A DNA stretch of 64,000 nucleotides from DATBRV01 sp036560145 (GCA_036560145.1 DATBRV010000120.1:1-64000); one strand, 5' to 3'. Shown: positions 1 to 9,157, numbered from the stretch's first letter. Numbers and translations: made by a program. The notes: generated from the letters alone by a model not told the origin.

Positions 1-1107
1 GACCCGCTGGAGCAGCGTCGCGATGCTGCGCGGCGAACCGAGCTGGCAGACCAGCTCGATGGGCCCGATGTCGATGCCGAGCTCGAGCGAGGCGGTCGCC
101 ACCAGCACGCGCAGATCCCCCGCGCGCAGGCGCTCCTCGACCCGCAGCCGCCGCTCCTTCGAGAGGCTCCCGTGGTGGGCGGCGACCTGGCCTTCGCCAA
201 GCCTTGCTTCGAGCAGGTGCGCCACCCGCTCGGCGAGCCTTCGCGTGTTCGAGAAGACCAGCGTGGTGCGGTGTTTCTCGACCTCGCCCGCGATCTGGTC
301 GAGCAGCTCTCCCCACTGCTCGCCGGACGCCACCGCCTCGAGCTCGCTGGCGGGAACCACGATCTCGAGATCGAGCGCGCGGCGGTGCCCGACGTCGACG
401 ATCGCGCAGGCGGGCCGGCCCTGCGCGTCCGAGCGGCCGGGGCCGTCCCCGACGAGCAGGCGCGCGATCGTCTCGATCGGGCGCTGGGTGGCCGAGAGGC
501 CGATCCGCGCCGGCCGCTCCGCGCAGAGCGCATCCAGGCGCGCCAGGGTGAGCGCGAGGTGCGAGCCGCGCTTGTCCCGCGCCACGGCGTGGATCTCGTC
601 GACGATCAGCGTGCGCACGCGGCGGAGCTTTTCCCGGCTGCGCTCGGCCGTGACCAGCAGGAACAAAGATTCCGGCGTGGTGATCAGCAGATGGGGCGGA
701 CGCTTGAGCATGGCGGCGCGGGCCGCCGCCGGCGTATCGCCGCTGCGCACCAGCACCCGGATCGCGGGCGGAATCAGCCCCATCGAGACGGCGGTCTCGG
801 CGATTTCGCGCAGGGGCGCTTCCAGATTCTGTTGGATGTCGACCGAGAGCGCCTTCAAGGGCGACACATAGACGACGTCGGTCTCGTCCGGGAGCGCGCC
901 GTTGGCGTCGAACTCCCGATAAAGGCGATCGATGCAGAGCAGGAAGGCCGTGAGAGTCTTGCCCGAGCCGGTGGGCGCGGCGATCAGCGCATCGCCGCCC
1001 CCGGCGATCGCCGGCCAGCCGAGGGCCTGGGGCTCGGTCGGGCCGAGGGGAAACCGCCTTTCGAACCAAGCGCGAATCGCAGGGTGAAAGGAGGCGATGG
1101 GGTCCAT
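1..1107 (-). CDS. lhr: Lhr-type DEAD/DEAH-box helicase (partial, 3' end outside window)
   Basis: The reading frame opens at an ATG at 1107 and runs off the left edge, so about 369 N-terminal residues are visible. They hold a full helicase core: Walker A APTGSGKT near residue 35, the DEIH form of motif II (VDEIHA), motif III SATQRP, and a second RecA lobe with FSNTRRLAERVAHLLEAR and ATASLELGIDIG. The DEIH box, the early Q-motif region (PTEPQALGWP) and the lobe-2 wording match the Lhr / Lhr-Core family of ATP-dependent 3'-5' nucleic-acid translocases, which act in DNA repair and usually reach about 900-1500 residues. The missing part should carry the winged-helix and Lhr C-terminal domains. It begins 13 bases after the stop of the F420/FMN-type enzyme, so the two are probably co-transcribed. 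Confidence 0.9.
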   Translation of the reverse strand, partial: MDPIASFHPAIRAWFERRFPLGPTEPQALGWPAIAGGGDALIAAPTGSGKTLTAFLLCIDRLYREFDANGALPDETDVVYVSPLKALSVDIQQNLEAPLREIAETAVSMGLIPPAIRVLVRSGDTPAAARAAMLKRPPHLLITTPESLFLLVTAERSREKLRRVRTLIVDEIHAVARDKRGSHLALTLARLDALCAERPARIGLSATQRPIETIARLLVGDGPGRSDAQGRPACAIVDVGHRRALDLEIVVPASELEAVASGEQWGELLDQIAGEVEKHRTTLVFSNTRRLAERVAHLLEARLGEGQVAAHHGSLSKERRLRVEERLRAGDLRVLVATASLELGIDIGPIELVCQLGSPRSIATLLQRV

Positions 1108-1120
1108 CGAAGAAGCGACT

Positions 1121-1582
1121 CTAGCAGACCGGGATGGCTGCCCGACCCGCGCACCAGCTCGCAATCCGGTCCGGGTGGAGCTCCAAAAGGACGGCCGGCT
1201 CGCGCAGTACGGCGATCCGGGCGTACTGCGGATACTTCGCGCGCAGCGCGGCGACGGCGGCCGCCGCGCGCGGATCCGCGTCCGGCGCTCTCGGCTCGAC
1301 CACGCGCGCCGTCGCGTCAACGCGCAGCCACCAGAGGCGCGACCAGTCCCCGGAGTAATCGTCCAGCAGCAGGCTCGCCGCGGAGCTGGCCCGCAGATGG
1401 CGCACGCGCGCGAGCTCGCCCGGGGCCTTGGGCTTGGCGTCGATCGGCGACCAGAGCAGGCCCTGCACTCGCGCGAACACGATCGGCACCTGATGCGGAC
1501 GACCCTCGGGCGAGAGCGTCGCGAGCCTCGCCACCGGCCAGGCGTCGAGGAGCTTCTCGATGACGGAATCGGGTAGCCGCAT
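1121..1582 (-). CDS. PPOX-class (pyridoxamine-oxidase-fold) probable F420-dependent enzyme
   Basis: A 153-residue split-barrel flavin/F420-binding protein. The N-terminus VARLATLSPEGRPHQVPIVF is the signature strand pair of the PPOX class, and the mid-part (RLWWLRVDATARVV) matches the small subfamily annotated as 'PPOX class probable F420-dependent enzyme' (TIGR03668). Such enzymes reduce or oxidise small substrates with reduced F420 or FMN; the substrate is unknown here. I chose the ATG at 1582 because family members begin a few residues before the VARLAT strand. An in-frame ATG at 1618 would overlap the divergent start at 1617. The helicase gene follows after 13 bases. Confidence 0.75.
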   Translation of the reverse strand: MRLPDSVIEKLLDAWPVARLATLSPEGRPHQVPIVFARVQGLLWSPIDAKPKAPGELARVRHLRASSAASLLLDDYSGDWSRLWWLRVDATARVVEPRAPDADPRAAAAVAALRAKYPQYARIAVLREPAVLLELHPDRIASWCAGRAAIPVC

Positions 1583-1616
1583 GCCGAGGTCGGGTAGGAT
1601 ACCCCGCGGCGCCCCC

Positions 1617-2534
1617 ATGGAACGCATCGCCTCGCTGCTCCCGAGCACGACCGAGATCGTCTGCGCCCTCGGGCTGCGCGAGCAGCTCGTCGGCCGCTCG
1701 CACGAGTGCGACTTCCCGCCCGAGGCCCTGGCGCTGCCCGCGCTGACCGAGTCGAAGCTCGACCCCCGCGCGGAGAGCGTTGCCATCGACGGCCGCGTCA
1801 AGCAGCTGGTGCGCGAGGGGCTCTCGATCTACCGGGTCGACGCAGAGAAGCTGCGCGCGCTCGCGCCCAGCGTGGTGCTGACCCAGGAGCAGTGCGACGT
1901 GTGCGCCGCCAGCCCGAAGGACGTCGAGGCGGCGCTCGCGGACTGGATCGGCGGGCGGCCGCGCGTGGTCTCCCTCGCGCCCGCGACGCTGGCCGACGTC
2001 TGGGGGGATCTCGTCACGGTGGCGACGGCGCTCGGCGTCCCCGAGCGCGGGGAGGCGCTCGCCCAGCGGCTCGCCAGCCGACTCACGGACGTGTCGGAGC
2101 GGACGCTGCGGATCCGGCCCCGGCCGCGCGTCGCCGCCATCGAGTGGACCGAGCCCCTGATGGCGGCCGGCAACTGGATGCCCGAGCTGATCTCCCTCGC
2201 CGGAGGCGAGAACGTGTTCGGCGAGGTCGGCCGGCACTCCCCCTGGCTCGAGTGGGAGGCGCTGCGCGCCGCCGACCCCGACGTGATCGTGGTGCTCCCC
2301 TGCGGCTTCGACCTCGCACGCACGCGCCGCGAGATGGCGCCGCTCGCCGCGCAGCCCGGCTGGGCCGAGCTGCGCGCGGTGCGCTCGGGGAAGGTCTACC
2401 TGACCGACGGCAACCAGTACTTCAACCGTCCCGGTCCGCGCCTGGTGGAATCGCTGGAGATCCTGGCCGAGATCCTGCATCCGGACGAGTTTTCCGCCCG
2501 GCACCGCGGAGCGGGCTGGGATCCGTATCCCTGA
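1617..2534 (+). CDS. Cobalamin-binding protein (BtuF-like periplasmic-binding fold)
   Basis: A 305-residue class III binding protein. It opens with MERIASLLPSTTEIVCALGL, the typical start of the cobalamin-binding group of the PF01497 family, and contains the conserved stretch VLTQEQCDVCAAS and the C-terminal lobe ADPDVIVVLPCGFDL. Members bind corrinoids; classical BtuF delivers B12 to BtuCD. There is no signal peptide and no btuCD gene nearby, so this looks like the cytoplasmic version found in many genomes, whose exact role is unclear. The ATG at 1617 is chosen over in-frame upstream starts because it gives the conserved N-terminus. The gene is divergent from the F420-type gene, with 34 bases between starts. 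Confidence 0.8.
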   Translation: MERIASLLPSTTEIVCALGLREQLVGRSHECDFPPEALALPALTESKLDPRAESVAIDGRVKQLVREGLSIYRVDAEKLRALAPSVVLTQEQCDVCAASPKDVEAALADWIGGRPRVVSLAPATLADVWGDLVTVATALGVPERGEALAQRLASRLTDVSERTLRIRPRPRVAAIEWTEPLMAAGNWMPELISLAGGENVFGEVGRHSPWLEWEALRAADPDVIVVLPCGFDLARTRREMAPLAAQPGWAELRAVRSGKVYLTDGNQYFNRPGPRLVESLEILAEILHPDEFSARHRGAGWDPYP

Positions 2535-2564
2535 GGTCGATGCCCGAGGGGCGGCTCGCCTCTC

Positions 2565-2594
2565 TGGACACCCCGACGCGCCAGGGAGTAGGCT
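2565..2594 (+). promoter_or_regulatory. Possible sigma-70 promoter of the OmpA-domain gene
   Basis: TGGACA at 2565-2570 (5 of 6 to TTGACA) and TAGGCT at 2589-2594 (about half-match to TATAAT) are separated by 18 bases, 36 bases before the ATG at 2630. The -10 is weak, so this is tentative. Confidence 0.3.
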
Positions 2595-2629
2595 GCTGCC
2601 GGCTTCGTTCCCGCGAAAAGGGGGAGACC

Positions 2630-3925
2630 ATGGCTGCATCCCGTCGCTGCGCGGCGCTCCTGGTCGCGATCGCGCTCGCGGCCGCGGCGGCCGGCGCCGA
2701 GCCCGTCGAGACCGAGACCCCCGGTGTCACCGCCGAGCTCCTGGAGCTGCGCCAGGCGCGCGGACTGCTACGGCTCGCGATCCGCATCGCCAACACGACG
2801 GCGGCCCCGGTGAGTGGCGCGACGCCCATCGATTACGACGCCGTCACCCTGACGAACAGCAAGACCAAGCAGAAGCACTTCGCGCTGAAGGACGCGGGCG
2901 GCCACTTCCTGGCCGGCCCGGTCAGCGACTGGAACGACGGCGGGCGCTGGTGGCTGGCGCTCCCCGCGAAGAGCGAGGCGGTGCTCTGGGCCCTCTTCGA
3001 GCCGGTCGCGCCCGGCGCCCTGCTCTCGGTCGCGCTGCCCGGGATGTTCCCCTTCGACGACGTGCCGGTGACGGAAGGCGCGAGCGCGGTCTTCCGATCG
3101 GATACGGCGGGCAGCACGCCCGCCGGCGTCGCCGCGAAGATCGTCTCGGCCAGACGCAGCGAAAAGGAGCTCAAGCTCCGCCTCAAGCTCGAGCAGGTCG
3201 CCGGCGAGCCGCTCGACGTACCGGCGCTGGTGTATGGCGAAGCATTCGCGCTCGATCCGGCCAGCAAGCGCAAGTACCCGGTGCTGAAGGACACGGAGGG
3301 CAGCTATCAGGGCCAGCCCCAGAGCGACAGCGGCGACGGCGGTCGCTTCTGGCTCCACTCCCTCACGCACGGCGTGCCGGTCCTGATGAGTCTCACCTTC
3401 CAGGCGCCGCCCGACGAGGTGACGCAGGTCGACCTGGGGCTCCCGAACTTCCTGCTCTTCGAGGCGGTGCCGATCGAGGGCCTGGGCGGCGCCGACGCCG
3501 GCGGAATCGCCGCGGGCGGAAAGACGCTCGGCCTCGAGGGAGCCCTGAAGGAGCTGAAGGCGGAGGTGACGCCGCAGGAGATCAAGATCGACCTCTCCGC
3601 CGACGTGCTCTTCGACTTCGACAAGGCGGAGCTCAAGCCGGCCGCCGAACAGCAGCTCGGCGCCCTGCTCACGGTGGTGAACTCGAGGCCGAACGCGACG
3701 GTCGCGATCGAGGGCCACACCGATCTGCGCGGCGACGAGGCCTACAACCAGGCGCTTTCGGAGCGGCGGGCGCAGTCGGTGCGCGCCTGGCTGATCTCGC
3801 GCGGCGTGGCCGCAGGCCGGATCACGGCCGCGGGCGCCGGAGAGTCCCGACCGGTCCGCACCGGCAACACCGAGCCGGATCATCAGGCGAATCGCCGGGT
3901 GGAGATCCGGATCCGGGGCTCCTAG
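2630..3925 (+). CDS. Secreted OmpA-family protein with two repeated beta domains
   Basis: A 431-residue envelope protein. Residues 1-23 form a signal peptide (CAALLVAIALAAAAAGAEP). Two homologous domains follow, about 30-140 and 165-275. Each carries a tyrosine/lysine-rich strand, then LKD...G and a GDGGRFW / NDGGRWW motif ending in LP-F...VPI/VPV, which points to an internal duplication. The C-terminal OmpA domain (about 310-431) holds VLFDFDKAELKPAA, the GHTD motif and the peptidoglycan-binding segment ALSERRAQSVRAWL, so the protein should anchor to peptidoglycan in the periplasm. The start has a good ribosome site (AAAGGGGGAG, 2617-2626). The two-repeat half is not a family I recognise. 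A minus-strand gene converges 15 bases away. Confidence 0.85.
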   Translation: MAASRRCAALLVAIALAAAAAGAEPVETETPGVTAELLELRQARGLLRLAIRIANTTAAPVSGATPIDYDAVTLTNSKTKQKHFALKDAGGHFLAGPVSDWNDGGRWWLALPAKSEAVLWALFEPVAPGALLSVALPGMFPFDDVPVTEGASAVFRSDTAGSTPAGVAAKIVSARRSEKELKLRLKLEQVAGEPLDVPALVYGEAFALDPASKRKYPVLKDTEGSYQGQPQSDSGDGGRFWLHSLTHGVPVLMSLTFQAPPDEVTQVDLGLPNFLLFEAVPIEGLGGADAGGIAAGGKTLGLEGALKELKAEVTPQEIKIDLSADVLFDFDKAELKPAAEQQLGALLTVVNSRPNATVAIEGHTDLRGDEAYNQALSERRAQSVRAWLISRGVAAGRITAAGAGESRPVRTGNTEPDHQANRRVEIRIRGS

Positions 3926-3940
3926 GCGCGCCGGCCCGGG

Positions 3941-5455
3941 CTACGGATTGCACGCCGCGGCGTCGCCGCCGCGACAGCCCTGATACTCCTCGCAGGCCCG
4001 GCGGTACACCTCCTGGAGATTCGCGATCTCGTTCTCCTTGGCGGCGATCTCGGCTCGCAGCGCGGCCATGCGGGCGTCGAGCGCCTGGATCTGCTCGTTC
4101 AGCGGATCGCGGCGCGGGTCTCCGCCGGAGAGCGCGTCCCGCCGGCGCTCCAGCAGGTCGCGCTGGTCGTCGACCGCGTAGAGCTGCCGGATCAGATCCA
4201 TCCGCTGCGCGCGCGCCGCTTCGAGGAGCGCCTGCTCGTTGCGCGGCTCGGGACACGCTTGCTCGTCGGACTCCGGCGTGGAGGTCGGCGCCGCCCCCCT
4301 TCGCGAATCGCGGCCGGGCTCGCCGCAGCCGCAGCAGACCTCCCAGTAGTACGCGTGGTCCTCGGCCCGCTGGTCCGGCCAGGAGAGGGACCAGGACTCC
4401 TCTCCGCGGAAGGGGATCACGGCGTACCGGTCCGGATGCAGGGTGCAGTCCGCTCTCGCCTCTCCTTCGCAGAGCGTCGCCGCGGTGCACGCGAAATTGC
4501 GCCCGGGCTCCGAGCAACCGCCCCGGCTGAAGGGCATCACCGCGCCGCCGACGGAGTAGGTCCAGTCTCCGGTCGATGATCCGCCCGTGTCGACACAGGT
4601 CAGCGGCAGCACGAGTCCCCGGCTGATCTCGTCGGGCAAGGTCGAGAACCCGATCTCCGGTCCGGTCGGGTGGAACGAGATCGAAGACGGAAAGTTCTCG
4701 ACGCCGAACTGGCCGACGCCGAAGTCGACGCGCCCCGAGACCCGGCGACGGGGAGCGCTGCAGGACCGCCCGGCCGGATTCGGGACCCCGAAGCAGCCGC
4801 GGCTCGACAGCTCGTAGACGATCGTCCTGGCGTGGTACGCCTGCCCGAGCACGGCGGGCCAGGGAAGCTGCGGAGCGGCGACCAGCTCGAACCAGAGCTT
4901 CGCCTGCCCGTGACATCGATCGGAGTAGGTGTGATAGGTCTGATCGAGCTCGACGAAGCCGCCCAGGGGCTGGTCCGCGGGGCAGGGACTCACCCGATCC
5001 CCGGCGGAGCGCGGCGTTCTGCGCGGCGGCGCGGGACGCGGGGCCGGGGGAGTCGCCGCCTGCTCTTCCGCTGCTCCGGCCGCCAGGCGCACCCAGCGCG
5101 CGCTCTCGCGGTCGATGGGTCCCTCCGCCGTCGACACCGCGGCGAGGGTGATGCCGCGCACGGCCGCCACCCGGGTCCCGCCCGCCACGAGGTGGATCTC
5201 GTCCTCCCGGGTCTGGCTGGGAGCGGGAGGGGCGACGTCCTCGGCGACGCCGAAGCCGATCCACTCGATGCGCTCGCGAGGGACCACGCCCCTGTCAAAC
5301 GCGCAATTCGCTCCGGCGCACCCCATCAACCGGCCCGCCTGACGCGAGCCGTCGCGAAGGACCAGGAGGTCCGAGGCGAGGCCAGGAGCCGCGAGCGCGG
5401 TCGCGGCCGTCGCCGTCAGACCGGCGACCAGGAAGCGGGCGCAGCGCCGCGTCAT
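3941..5455 (-). CDS. Cysteine-rich secreted protein with C-terminal coiled coil (unknown function)
   Basis: 504 residues. A signal peptide (FLVAGLTATAATALAAPGLA) precedes a short domain, LVLRDGSRQAGRLMGCAGAN followed by CAF and VPRERIEWIGF, that resembles small beta units seen at the N-terminus of delta-proteobacterial secreted proteins. A proline-rich linker (about 150-165) leads to a large middle region with many cysteines (for example CCGCGEPG) and WSLSWPD, probably disulphide-bonded. Residues about 410-490 form a charged coiled coil (LDARMAALRAEIAAKENEIA). I do not recognise the family. The ATG at 5455 is preferred to an upstream in-frame start at 5515 because a strong GAGGAGGAG ribosome site lies just before it and the signal peptide follows directly. 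The PhyH gene is divergent, 125 bases away. Confidence 0.7.
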   Translation of the reverse strand: MTRRCARFLVAGLTATAATALAAPGLASDLLVLRDGSRQAGRLMGCAGANCAFDRGVVPRERIEWIGFGVAEDVAPPAPSQTREDEIHLVAGGTRVAAVRGITLAAVSTAEGPIDRESARWVRLAAGAAEEQAATPPAPRPAPPRRTPRSAGDRVSPCPADQPLGGFVELDQTYHTYSDRCHGQAKLWFELVAAPQLPWPAVLGQAYHARTIVYELSSRGCFGVPNPAGRSCSAPRRRVSGRVDFGVGQFGVENFPSSISFHPTGPEIGFSTLPDEISRGLVLPLTCVDTGGSSTGDWTYSVGGAVMPFSRGGCSEPGRNFACTAATLCEGEARADCTLHPDRYAVIPFRGEESWSLSWPDQRAEDHAYYWEVCCGCGEPGRDSRRGAAPTSTPESDEQACPEPRNEQALLEAARAQRMDLIRQLYAVDDQRDLLERRRDALSGGDPRRDPLNEQIQALDARMAALRAEIAAKENEIANLQEVYRRACEEYQGCRGGDAAACNP

Positions 5456-5580
5456 TCGACTCCTCCTCGCTCCCCCCCTCGCGACACCATAAGCGCGCGG
5501 CGGCGCGGGGTACAAGAGCGAACCCGACGCCGTTCGCCTCGTGGCGTCGAGGCCTCGGCTGGCGTTACCGTCGGGAGCAG

Positions 5581-6435
5581 ATGACTTCCGCCGCCCGCCA
5601 ACTCGACGACTACCGCGAGCACGGCTTCGTGATCCTGCGAGGAGTCCTCGGCTGGTCCGAGATCGAGGCCCTGCGCGCGGCGCTGCAGCCCTACATCGAT
5701 CTCGATCTCCGGGGCCGCAACAACTTCGAGGGCGAACGGACGCAGCGGGTCTACTCTCTCGTCGGCCGCGGCGAGGTGTTCGAACGCACGGCCGAGCACC
5801 CCGCCGTGCTCGAGTTCGTCGACGCGCTGCTCCAGCCCGGCTATCTGCTGACCGCGAGTCAGGCGATCTGCATCCAGCCCGGCGAGACGCCCCAGCCGAT
5901 CCACTACGACGATACGTTCTACACGCTGCCGAGGCCGCGTCCGGCGGTGAGCGTCTCGACCATCTGGGCGCTCGACGACTTCACCGCCGTCGGCGGCGCC
6001 ACCGAGGTGATCCCCGGCAGCCACGCCTGGGACGACGAGCGGGTCGCGAGCACCTACACCGTGGATCCCGACATGCCCGACGACCAGAATCTGGTGGCGC
6101 GTCTCACGCCGGTCGAGATGCCCGCCGGATCGCTCGTCCTCTTTGCAGGCACGCTGCTGCACCGCGGCGGCGCCAACCGCTCCTCGGCCCCGCGGCGCGC
6201 CTTCAGCCACCAGTACTGCGAGCCGTGGGCGCGCCAGCAGGAGAACTTCACCCTCTCGGTTCCCCGGGAGCGCGCGAAGGCGATGTCGCCGCGCCTGCGC
6301 CAGCTGCTCGGCTACTCGATCCATCCTCCGTTCATGGGCCAGCTGGCCGGCCGGCACCCCGAGAAGGCCCTCGCCGACGACTACGTCAACTCGCTGGTCG
6401 CCGACGACGCCGCGATCGCGTCGCGCCGCGGCTAG
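5581..6435 (+). CDS. Phytanoyl-CoA dioxygenase (PhyH) family Fe(II)/2-oxoglutarate oxygenase
   Basis: A 284-residue double-stranded beta-helix enzyme. The metal ligands are visible: H108 and D110 in PIHYDDTFY, and the distal H194 in GTLLHRGGANRS, with arginines at 205-206 placed to bind 2-oxoglutarate. GATEVIPGSHAW (138-149) is the family's most conserved strand. Members hydroxylate lipids or small metabolites; the substrate cannot be read from the sequence. The ATG at 5581 follows a GGGAG ribosome site. Its stop lies 17 bases before the ABC-F gene, so they may share a transcript. Confidence 0.85.
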   Translation: MTSAARQLDDYREHGFVILRGVLGWSEIEALRAALQPYIDLDLRGRNNFEGERTQRVYSLVGRGEVFERTAEHPAVLEFVDALLQPGYLLTASQAICIQPGETPQPIHYDDTFYTLPRPRPAVSVSTIWALDDFTAVGGATEVIPGSHAWDDERVASTYTVDPDMPDDQNLVARLTPVEMPAGSLVLFAGTLLHRGGANRSSAPRRAFSHQYCEPWARQQENFTLSVPRERAKAMSPRLRQLLGYSIHPPFMGQLAGRHPEKALADDYVNSLVADDAAIASRRG

Positions 6436-6452
6436 CCCGAGCGCCGCCTGAC

Positions 6453-8348
6453 ATGCCCCTGCTGAGCTTCGAAGACGTCTCCATCGCCTTCGGTCTCGAG
6501 ACCCTGCTCGAGCGGGCGAGCTTCCAGATCGACGCCGGCGAGCGCGCCTGCCTGATCGGCAGGAATGGCGCAGGCAAGTCGACGCTGCTCAAGCTCGTCG
6601 AGGGAGAGCTCACGCCCGATGGCGGGAAGATCTGGCGGCAGCCGGGTCTGCGGATCGCCCGACTCTCGCAGGAGCTCCCCGAGGCAGGGGGCGCCACGGT
6701 CTTCGACATGGTCGCCGAGGGGGTCGCCGGGGTCGGACGCCTGCTGGCCGAGTATCACCGCGTCTCGCACGACGTCGGCGCCGACCCGTCCCTGCTTCGG
6801 CGCCTCGAGCAGCTTCAGCACGAGCTCGAGGCGCAGGACGGCTGGAGCCTGAACCAACGCGTCGACGACGTGCTCGCGCGTCTGGGGCTCTCGGCCGACG
6901 CGCGGCTCGGCGAGCTCTCGGGCGGCTGGCGGCGCCGCGTGGCGCTGGCGCGCGCGCTGGTCGGCGCGCCCGATCTCCTGCTGCTCGACGAGCCCACCAA
7001 CCATCTCGACGTCGAGGTGATCGAGTGGCTCGAGGAGCAGCTGCTCGCGCTGCGCGGCGCCGTCCTCTTCGTGACCCACGATCGCACGCTGCTCGGGCGC
7101 CTCGCGACGCGCATCCTCGAGCTCGACCGCGGCGCGCTGACCTCGTGGTCGGGCAGCTACGCGAGCTTCCTCGAGAAGAAGGCCGCGGCCCTCGAGCAGG
7201 AGGAGCGGCGCAACGCGCTCTTCGACAAGAAGCTGGCCGAAGAGGAAATCTGGATCCGGCGCGGCATCCAGGCGCGGCGCACGCGCAACGAAGGCCGCGT
7301 GCGCGCGCTCGTCGCGCTGCGCGAAGAGCGCGCCCGGCGCCGCGAGCGCCCCGGCAGCGCGCGCATCACCGTCGACGAAGGCCAGACCTCGGGCAAGCTC
7401 GTGATCGACGCCGAGAAGCTCTCGTACGGCTGGGGCGGCGCGCCGATCGTGCGAGACCTCTCGCTGCGCATCCTGCGCGGCGATCGCATTGGGCTGGTCG
7501 GACCGAACGGCGCGGGCAAGACCACGCTGCTGCGCCTGCTGCTCGGCGAACTCGCGCCCGCTTCGGGGCGCGTGCGCCTCGGAACCCGGCTCGAGATCGC
7601 CTACTTCGATCAGCTGCGCGCCCAGCTCGACCTCGAGAAGACCGTGCTCGAGAACGTGGCCGAGGGCAGCGAGTACATCGAGATCCAGGGGCAGCGCCGC
7701 CACGTGATCGGCTACCTCCAGGATTTCCTGTTCGCTCCCGAGCGCACGCGCTCGCCCGTCTCCTCGCTCTCCGGCGGCGAGCGCAACCGCCTGCTGCTGG
7801 CGCGCCTGCTCGCGCAGCCCGCGAACCTGCTGGTGCTCGACGAGCCGACCAACGATCTCGACGTCGAGACGCTCGAGCTGCTCGAGGAGAAGCTGGTGGA
7901 GTTCAGCGGCACGCTGCTGGTGGTCTCCCACGATCGCGCCTTCCTCGACAACGTCGTGACCTCGGCGCTGGTCTTCGAGGGCGAGGGCCGCGTGCAGGAG
8001 TACGTCGGCGGCTACACCGATGCGATGCGGCAGAGCCGCGCGGCGCAGGCCGCGGCCGCGCGGCCGGCCCCGCCGCGCGGCGACCCGCGCGAAACGCCGA
8101 GCCCTCCGCGCCCGAAGCCCGGGCGGCTCGGATTCGCGCAGCAGCGAGAGCTCGCGGCGCTGCCCGCGCAGATCGAAGCGCTCGAAGCCGAGCAGAAGCA
8201 GCTGCTGGAGCGCGCGGCGGACCCGGAGCTCTACCGCCGCAACGCGAGCGATCAGGGCCGCGTGCACGCCCGGCTCGCCGAGCTCGCCGCGGGGCTCGAG
8301 GCTGCCTACGCGCGCTGGGCCGCGCTCGAAGCGCAGAAGACGGCCTGA
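6453..8348 (+). CDS. uup: ABC-F family ATPase, Uup type
   Basis: 631 residues with two ABC domains and no membrane part. Domain 1 has Walker A GRNGAGKST (36-44), signature LSGGW (about 155) and Walker B LLLLDEPTNHLD. Domain 2 has GPNGAGKTT (about 350), LSGGE (about 440) and LVLDEPTNDLD. Between them lies the ABC-F linker (KKLAEEEIWIRRGIQARRTR), diagnostic for the Uup branch. The last 100 residues hold the Uup C-terminal coiled coil (LPAQIEALEAEQKQLLERAA), which binds DNA in E. coli Uup. The length is close to E. coli Uup. ABC-F proteins act on the ribosome, and Uup also affects transposon precise excision and replication intermediates. The ATG at 6453 fits the conserved start. Confidence 0.92.
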   Translation: MPLLSFEDVSIAFGLETLLERASFQIDAGERACLIGRNGAGKSTLLKLVEGELTPDGGKIWRQPGLRIARLSQELPEAGGATVFDMVAEGVAGVGRLLAEYHRVSHDVGADPSLLRRLEQLQHELEAQDGWSLNQRVDDVLARLGLSADARLGELSGGWRRRVALARALVGAPDLLLLDEPTNHLDVEVIEWLEEQLLALRGAVLFVTHDRTLLGRLATRILELDRGALTSWSGSYASFLEKKAAALEQEERRNALFDKKLAEEEIWIRRGIQARRTRNEGRVRALVALREERARRRERPGSARITVDEGQTSGKLVIDAEKLSYGWGGAPIVRDLSLRILRGDRIGLVGPNGAGKTTLLRLLLGELAPASGRVRLGTRLEIAYFDQLRAQLDLEKTVLENVAEGSEYIEIQGQRRHVIGYLQDFLFAPERTRSPVSSLSGGERNRLLLARLLAQPANLLVLDEPTNDLDVETLELLEEKLVEFSGTLLVVSHDRAFLDNVVTSALVFEGEGRVQEYVGGYTDAMRQSRAAQAAAARPAPPRGDPRETPSPPRPKPGRLGFAQQRELAALPAQIEALEAEQKQLLERAADPELYRRNASDQGRVHARLAELAAGLEAAYARWAALEAQKTA

Positions 8349-8419
8349 GCGCAAGCTCCCGCCCGCCTCAAGGGCTCCGGCGCCGCGTCCGATGAGAGTG
8401 CGAACGGAGGGCGGCCCGG

Positions 8420-9157
8420 GTGCGCTTCCAGCTCCAGGCGACCGATCTCGGCCTCCTCGTCACGCTCGCGATGGCGCTGCTCTCGGCGCGCCTGCTCCGC
8501 CTCGCCATCCGGACCCGGCGGCTTCCGGAGCTGCTGGTCGGGATCTACTTCCTCGCCGCGCCGCTCGCGATCAGCGTGTCGATCCGGATCACGCGCTTCG
8601 ATCCGCAGCACGCCGAGGCGCTGCGCGCGCTGGTGGCCGGCCTCTTCGGCGTGGGAGGCATCGCGCTCCTGCTCTTCGCCTGGTGCGTCTTCCATCCCCG
8701 CGCGGGCTGGGCGAAGGCGCTGGCCTGGGGCGGCAGCGCGGCGATCGCGGCGCTCTGGGCCGCGGAGCTGCGCAGCGGCGGCTTCGCCGCGAATGCGAGC
8801 TTCTGGGGGCGGTTCCTGCCCTATGCGTCCTACCTCTGGGTGTTCGTCGAATCGCTGCGCTACTGGCGGCTGCTGCGGCGCCGCCTGCGCATCGGCCTCG
8901 CGGATCCCGTGGTCGTGAACCGCTTCCTGCTCTTCGCGATCTGGACGGGGTGCGTGGTGGCGATCACGATCCTCGGCATCGGCAGCGCGATCCTGGCCGG
9001 CGGGTTTCGCGAGGAGAACAGCTTCGGCAGCCCCGTGGTGCTCGGCATCACGCGCCTGCTGACGCTGCCGATCGGCCTCTCGATCTGGCTCACGTTCCTG
9101 GCGCCGCGCCGCTACCACACCTGGATCGAGCGGCGGAGCGCGCCGGCGCGCGGGTAG
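8420..9157 (+). CDS. Seven-helix integral membrane protein (unknown)
   Basis: 245 residues, with about seven hydrophobic helices separated by short arginine-rich loops (for example RYWRLLRRRLRIG). The arrangement resembles free-standing 7-TM sensor-type domains, but no kinase or cyclase output domain is attached. The GTG at 8420 follows the purine-rich CGGAGGGCGG, which decides the start. The gene lies 71 bases after uup and converges on the SBBP-repeat gene. I do not recognise a named family, so no function is proposed. Confidence 0.7.
   Translation: MRFQLQATDLGLLVTLAMALLSARLLRLAIRTRRLPELLVGIYFLAAPLAISVSIRITRFDPQHAEALRALVAGLFGVGGIALLLFAWCVFHPRAGWAKALAWGGSAAIAALWAAELRSGGFAANASFWGRFLPYASYLWVFVESLRYWRLLRRRLRIGLADPVVVNRFLLFAIWTGCVVAITILGIGSAILAGGFREENSFGSPVVLGITRLLTLPIGLSIWLTFLAPRRYHTWIERRSAPARG

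Noticed and set aside
172..1563. Plus-strand frames opposite the helicase and the F420-type gene
   Set aside because: No motif or plausible start; the minus-strand helicase motifs are unambiguous.
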